In this document: positions 52,556 through 61,765 of the stretch, in pieces | Numbering within the stretch: the first letter of the stretch is position 1 | Layout of the letters: every line of letters starts with the position of its first letter | Assembly: GCA_934045075.1 (NCBI GenBank) | Contig: OW203721.1 | Location: 22,320,672-22,384,671 of the forward strand | Length of the DNA: 64,000 nucleotides | From: Yponomeuta sedellus | Lineage: Eukaryota; Arthropoda; Insecta; Lepidoptera; Yponomeutidae | Direction: 5' to 3' | Program-made: the position numbers and the translations under genes | Notes under the pieces: generated by a model | Databases searched by the model: none | Told to the model about the DNA's origin: nothing | The model's input: the letters and a program-made list of their open reading frames with translations, nothing else

Positions 52556-53207
52556 TGTGCACTGATACCGACGTAGACCACATTACTGTGCATGGACAGA
52601 CCATAAAGAGAGTGCATGAGTATATCTATTTGGGCCAAACCTTAAACCTGCAAAAATTTGGACAGAATACTGAAATAGACCGCCGTGTCCGTTTAGGATG
52701 GGGAGCTTTTGGTAAACTGTCCAAAGTGTTTAAAGGGGCCAATATACCAATAAACCTCAAGCGTCAGGCGTTCGAACAATGTGTCCTCCCCGTCATGGTT
52801 TATGGAGCCGAGTCATGGACTCTCACCAAACAAACTGTTCACAAGCTGCAGGTGACTCAGAGAGCTATGGAGAGAGCCATGTTGGGTGTCTCACTCCGAG
52901 ATCGGATCAGAAACACCGAAATCCGAAGGAGGACGAAACTGACAGACATAGCCAAGGTGATTGCCCGTAAGAAGTGGAAATGGGCAGGCCATATATGCCG
53001 TAGACAAGATAAAAGATGGGGTGTAAAAGTACTGGTTTGGAGGCCTAGAGAGGGGCGCAGAAGTGTGGGCAGGCAACCAACAAGATGGACTGACGACCTG
53101 GTCAAGGTGGCAGGAAAGGACTGGATTCGAAAAGCCCAAGACCGAAATAAATGGCGTGCATTAGAAGAGACCCACACTCAGCATTGGGTGGCTATGGGTT
53201 GAAGAAG
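52556..53207 (+). pseudogene. RTE LINE 3' fragment, open for about 215 codons
   Basis: The frame to the stop at 53200-53202 covers the C-terminal third of an RTE-type reverse transcriptase: YIYLGQTLN (end of the palm), VMVYGAESWTLTK (thumb), RAMLGVSLRDR, KWKWAGHICRR, GRRSVGRQPTRWTDDLVKVA and HTQHWVAMG. No internal stop or frameshift. AGTTGTA at 52549-52555 and 53208-53214 fits a target duplication, in which case the ATG at 52537 lies in flanking DNA and no native start is present. Tail AAGAAG. It matches the lineage of 10058 and 22372 but with sequence differences, so a related subfamily. Endonuclease and catalytic palm are absent. Confidence 0.88.
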
Positions 53208-53215
53208 AGTTGTAA

Positions 53216-53644
53216 TGGTTTACGTTGAGAAGTGAACAAGTTTACCAGCCAAAACACGAATAAACGCGAGTGCGAGTTGTACTGTGACAGCGTTTTGGCA
53301 GTTCAAACGGTTAACTTACTCATACTCACTACTCAATGCTCGATTAACGCGGTAGTAAAGATATTCGATTGGATCTGTAAAACTCGCACTAAGCACTCTG
53401 GCCTGTCTGCGTTTTGTTTCTGGTCTCCAAAGATCAACACGCCGTCTTTCTATTCGCTCCTTCAGGCGCACAAGAGGATTTGGTTATAATCCGTAGACGC
53501 ATTGTGTACATAGAGCTCCCATTCAGATCCATTTCCAAGGAGGACAGTGGTGGAAAATGTGGCTCAAGATAAAGACAAAGATTAATTACTAACCGACTTA
53601 AAAAAGGAGAAGTTTATCAATTCGACTCGAATATTACTTTTATA
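53216..53644. other. Unassigned stretch
   Basis: An 85-codon frame at 53232-53489 has no recognisable domain. Confidence 0.25.
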
Positions 53645-53882
53645 TTCATTTTGTTGCACTAACCCGTGCTAAGGACAATTTCAAAAACCTATTTAGAGGC
53701 TAGAAATTCTACTCATGCCTGTACGTAATACAGAGAATATTGTAAAGAGGTTCGAAATTTCACTGATGCCGGTGAGTCACCCATTAGCTCAGTTGGAAGA
53801 GCGCTGGCACGGATAGCCACCGGTCGCGGGTTTGAATCCCGGCATGGGTGGAATTTTTAGCCTCTAAATTGGTTTTTAAAGT
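53645..53882. repeat. Fold-back tRNA-SINE pair
   Basis: Minus-strand tail 53655-53720 (TGCACTAACCCGTGCTAAGG, CCTATTTAGAGGCTAGAAAT) then a full plus-strand tRNA-like part (A box TTAGCTCAGTTGGAAGAGCG, B box GGTTTGAATCCC) and tail to 53880. Confidence 0.8.
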
Positions 53883-54415
53883 AACTATCTAGTCCAATCT
53901 ATATATTTCTTTTTGAAATGGCAACCACCCGATTCTGCCAATGTCATGTCTTGACACGAAAAGGGCAATCCTTTTTCTTTTTTAATTTAAATTTTGATTT
54001 CATTGTGAAGACTTTGAACTAGTGTGAATCCGAAGGTTGTATATTCGTATCTACAGCAACTTTCAAAAAATAGATAGATAGAGAACATATTATTGTATGG
54101 TATACAAAAATGGAAATGACACAGATATTTCTTAACCTAAGAGTACTGACGGCGGCCTTATCACTAAAAGTGATCTCTTCCAGACAACCTTTGGATGAAC
54201 TAGACATACATTAAAGAAGAAAGTAGATGTACAAAAAACATAGAAATATAATTTCAGGTGTACCTATATAAATAGGTACATGCCGAAATAACAGTGTGAA
54301 TAAATAAAATACAATAAAGAACCAACGATGGTAACAATATCAAGTAACAGTACACAAAGTGAAATAGTACGCATTTTTAAACTATTTCCGCGACAGGCGG
54401 TGCGCTTGTGGTACG
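53883..54415. other. Unassigned AT-rich stretch
   Basis: Nothing recognised; a small ACCTATATAAATAGGT palindrome near 54262. Confidence 0.25.
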
Positions 54416-54419
54416 CGAT

Positions 54420-54625
54420 ACCCCTGTTCATACGCGGGGGGGTTGGGGGGTGAGTCTCTGTTGCGGAAAATTGCGAGGGCGTTCCCGTGACTCCGTCGTA
54501 CGGCATGAGAAGGAACACCATGGGGTTTTAGCCGGTAAGAGTCCGGCATAACCCTGTCGCCATCCCTAGCGGCAGGGTATCCATGAGGATTTCCCCTCCA
54601 TGAAAATAGGGGGAGGGGGGTGAGT
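54420..54625. repeat. G-rich unclassified repeat candidate
   Basis: GGGGGGTTGGGGGGTGAGTC at 54438 and GGGGGAGGGGGGTGAGTCTC at 54608 bracket GGGGTTTTAGCCGGTAAGAG, TCCGGCATAACCCTG and ATCCATGAGGATTTCCCC. The paired G runs and internal short inverted repeats suggest a mobile sequence; I cannot name it. Confidence 0.4.
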
Positions 54626-54757
54626 CTCTAAAATGCGTAGTTGTTCAATAGGGTCATATTATTTCTGAATTGCAATAAGCTTACTAAACTATATAACTTT
54701 ATTGTATTCAGTTGACATAATATTTATGTATCTTTTTTGATACCAACAAAAATAGTA

Positions 54758-56044
54758 CATAGGCTTACTTATGTATGCGGAATCTGGGATTCCAATAATT
54801 TTAAACGCAATGTCTGACCTCCATGGTCAAATTCGTTCTTTTTTTAAATACTGGCCGCTAATATTTTTCTCTTATATACGTTAGTGTTTTGTTTTTGTTG
54901 GGTTTAAAATGTCATATCGCTGAAAAATTTAACTCACTCGTGAAAATATTCGTGCTATGATTTATTACGATTTTCGACGTGGTTTAACGCTACAACAGTG
55001 CGTAGATTAATTAACTTCGACTTTTGGTGGTGAAGCTCCATCAAAAACGACTGTGTATCACTGGTTTAGTGAGTTTAATCGCGGGCGCAGTAAGCTCACG
55101 GACGAAGTTAAAGAAGGTCGCCCGAAATCGGTGGTTGTGCCACAAAATATTGAAGCTGTGCGAAAACTAATAATGCAAGACCGCCATGTTACGTATTGCG
55201 AGATAAAGGCTATTCTGGGCATATGTATGACGAGCATTCATAGGACATTACATGAAAATTTGTCTGTAAAAAAAAATTGTTCGCGTTGGATCCCGCACAA
55301 CTTAACTCAGGATCAAAAAGATGCTCGCGTCGAATGGTGCAAGAAAACCTTAAAAAAAATCAACGGAGGCGTCTCAAAATCTGTTTATAATATCTACACA
55401 GGTGTCGAATCCTGGATCTACGCGTACGATCCCGAAACTAAACAACAATCAACAGTTCGGGTGTTTCAAAATGAGCCGAACCCTACGAAAGTGGCTCGTG
55501 CAAAAAGCACTGTAAAGCAAATGGTGGCCTGCTATTTTGGTATTAATGGCCATGTGGCTACAATACCACTGGAGAATCGCAGAATGGTTAATTCGTAGTG
55601 GTACACGACCATTTGTTAGCCGGAAGTATTTGAAGAAATACGCCAAAACAACCAGCGACGCAGAATCATACTTCACCATGACAATGCCAGCTGTCATACA
55701 CCTCAGGAAACAACTACATTTTTGGATGGTCAAAAAATAGAATTGATGGGTCATCCACCGTACAGCTCTGGTTTGGCTCCCAATGATTTCTATTTATTCC
55801 CAAATGTAAAGAATAAATTACGTGGTCAACGATTTTCGACCCGTGAAGATGCCTTAGATGCGTTCAAACAGCACGTTTTGGTGATACCTCAATCAGAGTG
55901 GAAAAAGTATTTTACAAATTGGTTTCATCGAATGCAAAAGTGCATTGATCATAGTGGAGAATACTTTGAAAAACAATAAAAGCATATTTAGCCATATACA
56001 TTTGTTTATTTTTTCTATTCCGCATACATAAGTAGCAGCCCTCG
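54758..56044 (+). mobile_element. Mariner element, near full length
   Basis: 1287 bp between TA dinucleotides (54756-54757 and 56045-56046). Inverted ends share TACTTATGTATGCGGAAT, with looser matching outside (GGCT). Encodes a transposase disabled by nonsense mutations. Confidence 0.92.
54909..55979 (+). pseudogene. Mariner transposase, five nonsense codons
   Basis: One frame from ATG 54909 to the stop at 55979 gives the family length of about 355 codons. In-frame stops lie at 54921, 54930, 55008, 55596 and 55614 (the last two where relatives have Glu and Leu). Recognisable parts are the helix-turn-helix block with VYHWFSEFNRGR, EGRPKSV, WIPHNLTQDQK (the WVPHEL box), SWIYAYDPETKQQS, HHDNASCH (second Asp) and GLAPNDFYLFP (third Asp, 34 residues further, so DD34D). 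The first catalytic Asp is replaced by Val (GTC at 55404). No frameshift. Other copies of this family, such as 29811-30289, can only have moved with transposase from elsewhere. Confidence 0.93.
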
Positions 56045-56054
56045 TAGTAGTAAC

Positions 56055-56288
56055 ACGTCACACTGTCACACTAATATTACAAAGGCGAAAGTTTGTGAGT
56101 GTGTATGTTTGTTACTTCTTGGAGTGTGTATGTTTGTTGTTAAACGGCTGGAGAGATTTTAATAAACTTCGGTATGGAGTTAGCTGACACCCTGCATTAA
56201 CAGATAGGCTACGTTTTACTGCGGGAAAATATCTCATTGACGTGGGAAAATCGATGAACCGCGGGTAACACCGCGGGGCACAGCTGCT
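56055..56288 (+). repeat. CTAG-family repeat with 3' hairpin
   Basis: TCACACTAATATTACAAAGG, GGAGTTAGCTGACACCCTGC, CCGCGGGTAACACCGCGG then GGCACAGCTG, with the final CTAG changed. A tandem GAGTGTGTATGTTTGTT duplication is present. Confidence 0.68.
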
Positions 56289-56667
56289 TTTTGATATCTT
56301 GTATTTTGCAACTGCTGTCTCTGTAACTTGTCTTTTTTACGTATACAATAATAGTAGCTTATGATACTGTTGCATAATAAGTGTTATAAGACCAAGTTAT
56401 GTACAGTGTCATACACTACTTTATCTACTCTCATACTATTACCTACATAAAATAATATTAAACAGAACCAAACTTTGTTTAAATATTGAAAAGTTTTTTT
56501 AAATGTAAAATGTTGGCGCCAAGGCGCAAACATCGATTGCGCATGCGTGTTGCGTCGCCGCGGCCTCGTTCATTGAAACCTTTTTTTAAAAGTAGAGGTT
56601 CAACCTTCTTGGTCCAGCTGGAGGTTTTATAGGTGTATCTTTGGTTATGATTAAAAAGTTATATTAT
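56289..56667. other. Unassigned stretch with CpG-rich palindromic patch
   Basis: 56512-56570 contains TTGGCGCCAA, CATCGATTGCGCATGCGTG and GTCGCCGCGG in AT-rich surroundings. These are words bound by E2F-like and NRF1-like factors in animal promoters, but no transcript evidence is visible. Confidence 0.35.
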
Positions 56668-56675
56668 GATACAGG

Positions 56676-57554
56676 CAGTGTTGCCAGATGCACCGCATTT
56701 CCGCTTTTTTCCGCTTTTCTGATAGTGGATCCGCTTTCCGCTTTTTACTAACGCCGGAACCGCGTTTTCTTTTTTTCGAAATTTGTTCTATGTCATGTTC
56801 ATTCAACTTTCAATAAGTCGGTTTCCGTTTGGTGCAATAATCTGTTATGCATATAGACAGTGCACTGTGAGTTCATGCCGGCTTGCGTGTAGCCTATGCA
56901 GCAGGCCACATATTATAATTTTACTCTAGTCCATTCACAACAGCAAAGCAAGAGGCGCGCGCAAAATTTTGACTTGGTTATCTGTGCATATTCAGTCTTA
57001 TTTATAAATTATCATATCGTAGTATAAACAAACCTATAAACGGACAAAGAACAATCGGTATTGTATAATATCATATTGTGAGGAATCAGGCGTAGAAATA
57101 ATAGAAATGAATGCCCTTTTCAGAAATTTAATTCAATGTCAAACTCCTGAGCCACTTTCGGGCTGAAGCCGTAGTGGAGAAGAAGGCAGCCAAGAAACTC
57201 CACTCTAATAATCTTTTCTCAAATAGTCTTATAAGAATTTACAAAGCACATAGCACTCTTGTTACAAGGAACACAAATCAAAAGTAACGGAAATATAACC
57301 TCACCAGACTGGCGACAAACCACGACGAACCTTTCCATGAACCTACTCGAAGCAAAACAAGGCAGCCAAGAAAAGCCGGGGCATGTACGGCTCACGCTTT
57401 ATATAGGAACGGTAACGTCATGAGATTGTTGCCAGTCTCTACGACTAAAATATTCCTAACAACATAATGATTAAAAAATCCGCTTTTTTTGCTGAAAATC
57501 CGCTTTTTTAAAGTACAGGTACCGCATTTTCAGGTTTCGTATCTGGCAACACTG
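56676..57554 (+). mobile_element. Non-autonomous hAT element, copy 2, with nested insert
   Basis: Ends CAGTGTTGCCAGATGCACCG and, inverted, CAGTGTTGCCAGATACGAAA, flanked by 8 bp GATACAGG and GTTACAGG (one mismatch). CAGTG ends and 8 bp duplications are hAT features. Without the insert at 57077-57461 it is about 490 bp, equal to the copy at 20634-21126. Confidence 0.9.
57077..57461 (+). mobile_element. Probable solo LTR nested in the hAT
   Basis: 385 bp starting TGTGAGGAAT and ending ATTCCTAACA, so TG...CA with a short terminal inverted repeat. Flanked by ATAT and ACAT, a 4 bp duplication with one change; the empty site in the sister hAT has ATAT once. Contains CTTTATATAGGAACGG, a TATA-like site near the 3' third, and a repeated AGGCAGCCAAGAAA. 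LTR identity is inferred from ends only; no coding part is present. Confidence 0.65.
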
Positions 57555-57562
57555 GTTACAGG

Positions 57563-58090
57563 TTTCCATACACTGTATCGTAATAAATCTATTATTTTTT
57601 TATTTTTGGCCCTGGACTAATGTTTGTCACAAGAGTTTTGTTTTCAGTTTTATAATCTTTGTATTATAGTATCAGAATAGATAAAGAATATTCTTATCTT
57701 ACTTTATCTTGAATCCAATGTTTAGAAACAAATAAAATACCCGAAGAAAATGCGGGATAAAAATTCAAAGTTCGCACACGAACGAATGATGACTCCGTAA
57801 TGTCATTGTCGGAGACGTTATCGCGAAGAAAGAGGTTTTTTACTCCACTTTTTCCTGCTTTCCCATGACCCTTCCCGCCTTACATCACCGGGACCGCTGG
57901 ACACATTTGTGTCTAGAGGTCGGGACCTCTAGACACTGACTTTGTACATAACTTAAAATAAATACAAATTCACCGGTATTCGTACCCACGGACTCCCGAT
58001 TGAGTAGCCGATGTTCGTCCCCTCTGCTACCACCGCTTCGAATAACTATGAACTAAAAAACAGTAAGGTTTATCTTGCCCTTGATTATGA
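57563..58090. other. Unassigned stretch with a tRNA-like remnant
   Basis: 57960-58040 on the minus strand reads GAAGCGGTGGTAGCAGAGGG, then a B-box-like GGGTACGAATACC, probably the head of an ATGACTTTG-family SINE. Otherwise nothing recognised. Confidence 0.35.
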
Positions 58091-58091
58091 T

Positions 58092-58410
58092 GACATCAAC
58101 CCTTTGTATGTCGCTACTGCTGGGCACGGGTCTCTTCTTGCATCGCAGGAAGGTAAGGCATACTCCACCACGGGGGCCAAGTCCGGGTTGATGGAGGATT
58201 GTAAGACAGTGGCGGGCCTTACTATCAGAAGTGGTCAAGCCGCCCATAAGGGCTTAACGACTGCCTTACATGACAGCCGGCACCAACGGCTTAGCGTGCC
58301 TTGCGAAGCACGATAGAGCTCGGAAAAAATGTAGCCGAGAAAAAAGTACGGCCATCCATCCGACGACCACGCCTGTGTTGTTGCTTAACCCAATGAATTG
58401 ATTCCAATAT
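58092..58410 (-). repeat. 5S-SINE, decayed head
   Basis: Plus strand ACATCAACCCTTTGTATGTC through CCTTGCGAAGCACGATAGAG; the 5S-like part (58370-58410) keeps only TTGTTGCTTAACCCAATGAA. Confidence 0.82.
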
Positions 58411-58704
58411 TTTAACTCCGTTCCACGTTCGCTTCTTGTCCTTACTATTTTATTATATGCCAGCACATACTGTATGCTATCAGCAATAAGGCCGCCAATT
58501 GTACCTCTTCTTTTTATAAATAATAAATAAGAGTTAGCCTAATGCCGTTGAAGGATTTTGCACTGACTCTGTTTCCTCGCATGTTTAATTCTAAATTCCA
58601 CTCAATTCGAAGTGAAGGAAATTGAATCAGTATGCGCATCTCCATATTGTGTCAGTTTATCGGCTGAAATCTGTTCACAATGCAATATTAATTTAACACG
58701 TTCA
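58411..58704. other. Unassigned stretch
   Basis: Ends of LINE-like GCAATAAGGCCGCCAATTGT resemble 5217-5235, downstream of the CR1/Jockey-like remnant. Confidence 0.3.
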
Positions 58705-58715
58705 ATTGACACAGT

Positions 58716-59079
58716 ATGGCTCGTGGCCTAGGCGAACCGAGTGATTGGAATGAATCACTTGAGTTAAGCAACAACAGCCGTGGTAAGGTGCAGGATGGGT
58801 GACCGTCCCGTGACTAACGCTAGTGGCATTTTTCCGAGCGCTTCCGTGCCTTGCAAAGTACGTTAAGCCGTTGGTGCTGCCTGTCATGCAATGACAGTCG
58901 TTAAGCCATGTCACAGGCCTTATGGGCGGCTTGATAACTTCTGACAGTAAGGCTCGGCACTGTCTTCGAATCCTCCACCAACCCGGACTTGGCCCGCGTG
59001 GAGGAGTATGGCCGAATCTTCCTGCGATGCAGGAAGTGACCCGTGTCCCAGCAGTGGGGACGTTCGAGGGCTGATAGCG
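58716..59079 (+). repeat. 5S rRNA-like SINE, full length with target duplication
   Basis: 364 bp flanked by ATTGACACAGT (58705-58715 and 59080-59090), the longest perfect target duplication of this family here. C-box GGATGGGTGACCG intact. Confidence 0.93.
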
Positions 59080-59136
59080 ATTGACACAGTTGAAAATATT
59101 TAAGGTTATACTTATTTACATTACCTACACTTAGAG

Positions 59137-59430
59137 CAGAGGTAGCGAAGTGGTAGAACGCTCGCTTCTCAATCGGGAGGTTCGAATTCCGGCATGTACC
59201 AATGACTTTGTTTTCTAAGTCATGTACATTTGTGAAGTTATGTGAAGAAAGTGGAGAAAAACATCGTGAGGAAACCTGACTGTCTGAGGTGTTTAACTAC
59301 GTAAGTGTTTGAAATTGCTAGTCCGCGGTGAGTTCGAGAGGTGATTAAGCCCAATCTCTCTCTCTGAGAGAAGGTTTGTGACCTACGAGTACAGTGGGAC
59401 GTTCATAGGCTTCGTTGTTACAAAGTTTTT
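59137..59430 (+). repeat. tRNA-derived SINE (ATGACTTTG family), full length
   Basis: Best copy: AGAGGTAGCGAAGTGGTAGA (A box), CTCAATCGGGAGGTTCGAAT (B box), TACCAATGACTTTGTTTTCT, GAAAAACATCGTGAGGAAAC, CCGCGGTGAGTTCGAGAGG, and tail CGAGTACAGTGGGACGTTCA then AGGCTT. Confidence 0.82.
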
Positions 59431-59499
59431 ACTCGTAGGATTAAATCTGAAACACAAAGGGGTTAATTGTTAATAATCTAAAATTGAAATAACTTAACA

Positions 59500-59715
59500 T
59501 AACATTAACACAACATTTACATACTGGCACATAAATTGTTTCTGGCCCCACACTAGGATACCCTGTGTCGTGGGAACCATGCAGAAACAGCGACATCACA
59601 AACATGTAAACATCCAAGACCTGGGGGTTTTTTTTTCGTCCTCAGCCGGGATCGAACCCGGGACCTCTCGTAAGGTAGGCATATGCGCTAACTCTACGCC
59701 ACGGAGGTCGTCATA
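59500..59715 (-). repeat. tRNA-derived SINE (GACGACCTCTGTGG family)
   Basis: Minus strand GACGACCTCCGTGGCGTAGA, B box GGGTTCGATCCCGG, CCAGGTCTTGGATGTTTAC and GGGTATCCTAGTGTGGGG, ending TATGTGCCAGTATGTAAATG. Confidence 0.8.
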
Positions 59716-59966
59716 TAAATATTCGTGATACAGTGATTGTTACCCAACTGCTCCACGACGGCTTCACATATTTTGATGATTTGTTTGTGTATATTTGGTA
59801 GGTGTAGAATCAGTGTTACGATTAGAAAAATGCATTTAAAAATAAGTATCCAATTAGTTATCCGGCACCTAAATTTTTTTTTGTAAATTTAAACCTGCCT
59901 ACCTTTATATTGCCGCTTAAGAAACCCTCTTACATAAGTCGTTTTTCCATTGTATAGTGACCATTT
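59716..59966. other. Unassigned stretch
   Basis: Nothing recognised. Confidence 0.25.
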
Positions 59967-59967
59967 T

Positions 59968-60050
59968 TGAAAACCTATTTAGAGGCTAAAAAATTTTTTT
60001 ATTTAAATTGTTCTTAGCATGTGTTAGTGCAATAAAAGGAATATAATAGT
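59968..60050 (-). repeat. tRNA-SINE tail remnants, both orientations
   Basis: AAAACCTATTTAGAGGCTAA (minus-strand tail) passes into TTTAAATTGTTCTTAGCATG, TGTTAGTGCAATAAAAGGAA (plus-strand tail). The tRNA-like centre is gone: the collapsed form of a fold-back pair. Confidence 0.6.
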
Positions 60051-60112
60051 GACTATTAATACAGTCTATTTATCTTTACTTATCCAATTTTGTAAACAAT
60101 ATTCTAACCTAA

Positions 60113-60225
60113 CACCTCCACCAACACGGACTTCGCCCCCTTGGTGGAGTATGGCTTAACCTTGCTGCGATGCAGGAAGATACCCGTGCCCCAGCAGTGG
60201 GGACACGCCAAATGTTGAAACGAGT
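60113..60225 (+). repeat. 5S-SINE tail fragment nested in MITE
   Basis: CCTCCACCAACACGGACTTC through CCCCAGCAGTGGGGACAC. Confidence 0.78.
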
Positions 60226-60280
60226 AACTATCTCTATTATTATCTCAAATGAGCTGAGTGTTATCTAAAATAGTATCCTT

Positions 60281-60335
60281 CTTCTTCTTCTTCGGGCTAT
60301 ATTATGTAGTCCACTGCTGGACACACCCCACAACA
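60281..60335 (-). mobile_element. RTE-tail fragment nested in MITE
   Basis: TTCTTCTTCTTCTTCGGGCT, ATATTATGTAGTCCACTGCT, GGACAC: about 50 bases of the RTE/SINE 3' end, minus strand. AGTATCC and AGTGCCC at the edges may be a decayed target duplication. Confidence 0.72.
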
Positions 60336-60442
60336 GTGCCCTGCGTTACTTCATTTATTGAAACATGACAGTTTTCGACCAAAAGTCTACTTTACCGCAG
60401 AGTCTTGTTTCCTAAAATTATCAAGTAAGGATAAATAGACGT

Positions 60443-61255
60443 CCGCCTGTACATAATTCATCGCGAAACCTGAAATTTTCTCCAATAGAATCTTGATGAG
60501 AGAGAAATTTCAAATCTGAAAAGATCAACCGCTTTACTCTAGTTATTCCATCCTTGGCGTTTAATTAATATAATAATTGGGTTCGGCTCAAATGTTTGAC
60601 ACCTTAACAGGTACAAAATACAAAATCTTTATTTTCGTTAGCTGCTTATTTTACCTACATAGTAACTGGAGCCACCCTTTAAGTATGTAATGCCTGCACT
60701 AGGTGACTCCACTGTTTTTTATCATTATCACAGTTTAATTTGTTCATGAGACGTTTGTTTAGAATAGAAGTTCGATTTTGGCAACACTGTACTTGACAGC
60801 TGTCAGATGAGACTGTGCACACTTTGACCTCTTGTTTTTTTATTGTAAAAGTGTGAAGCGTTTGTTGGCCCAAATTGGTGTGGCAATTAGATTGCCGGGC
60901 TTGTATCTTCTTGTGAAGTGTGAGATAAACACTGGGAAGGGTCCCGTGTTACCTTTGGTTTTGGGCGACGGATCGCCCAAAATAGTGGAAAAATACATTG
61001 TCGTGAAAGTGCACTGCAGGTACGTAGCTTTCTGGGGAAAGAGCTCTTGGGGGTAGACGGGGAAGTCTAGGGATCCCCAAACCTTAGTGCACCCACCCCG
61101 GGCGGCGCCGGCTGCCAATTCGAGAGGCGTCGACGCAGACAATTTGTGACTGGAATTTCTTATTACTTTTTAAGTATTAGTATTTAAGTGGGCTCCTTTA
61201 CCCAACAACGTTATTATAAGAATGAAATATATAGTAATAATAATAATAAACTTAG
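60443..61255. other. Unassigned stretch with a possible exon
   Basis: GGCAACACTGTACTTGACAG, CTGTCAGATGAGAC at 60780-60815 is followed by a 74-codon frame (60832-61056) and a donor-like CACTGCAG, GTACGTAG at 61012-61027. A GC-rich patch (CCCGGGCGGCGCCGGC) lies at 61096-61112. This could be the first exon of a host gene, but no protein family is recognisable. Confidence 0.3.
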
Positions 61256-61284
61256 GCAAACGTTTTAGTATATGTGCCTGCGGG

Positions 61285-61335
61285 CGTGCGCGCGCGTGTG
61301 TGTGTGTGGGTGTTTAGATAGATAGAGATAGAGAA
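61285..61335. repeat. Low-complexity GC/GT and GATA run
   Basis: CGTGCGCGCGCGTGTGTGTG then GATAGATAGAGATAGAG. Confidence 0.8.
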
Positions 61336-61660
61336 CACCTTATTGGACAACCGGAAAGAATACAACCATGATTTCTTAAATTTAAATAGTGTATGTGAAT
61401 GTGTATTTATATGTTTGTACACTTGTAGTTTGTAAGGAATGAATAAATTAATATAACTAAGCGCCAACTTACAAATTCACAACTTAACATACTCAATTTT
61501 TTTTATTAACAATACTAACTTCAATCGTGTGAAGACTGTCGAAAGCCTTTAATTTTTGTTATTGGGTATTAAGTATCTACTTTGGTTACACGACATAATC
61601 TATTTAGACAGGTAATCTATTGTTGAAATTAATGTCTCCTTGTGATGTTTTTATGAAGTT
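61336..61660. other. Unassigned AT-rich stretch
   Basis: Nothing recognised. Confidence 0.25.
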
Positions 61661-61663
61661 TAT

Positions 61664-61765
61664 GTACGTCCCACTGCAGGGCACAGGCTTTCTCTCTCAG
61701 GGAGAGTATGGGCTTAATTACCACGCGTACCCACCGCGGATTGGCAATTTCAAGCGCTTAGCTTT
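61664..61765 (-). repeat. SINE 3' fragment (ATGACTTTG family)
   Basis: Plus strand TACGTCCCACTGCAGGGCAC, TCTCTCTCAGGGAGAG, ACCGCGGATTGGCAATTTCA. Confidence 0.75.

Larger units (their letters stand above)
60063..60442. mobile_element. MITE (ACAGTCTATTT family) with two nested inserts
   Basis: Ends ACAGTCTATTTATCTTTACT and, inverted, ACGTCTATTTATCCTTACTT. The interior matches 27884-28106 on the opposite strand once the 5S-SINE piece (60113-60225) and the RTE tail (60281-60335) are removed. Confidence 0.68.

Noticed and set aside
55053..55598. Separate transposase gene starting at a GTG codon
   Set aside because: It is one segment of the 54909-55979 mariner frame between nonsense codons.
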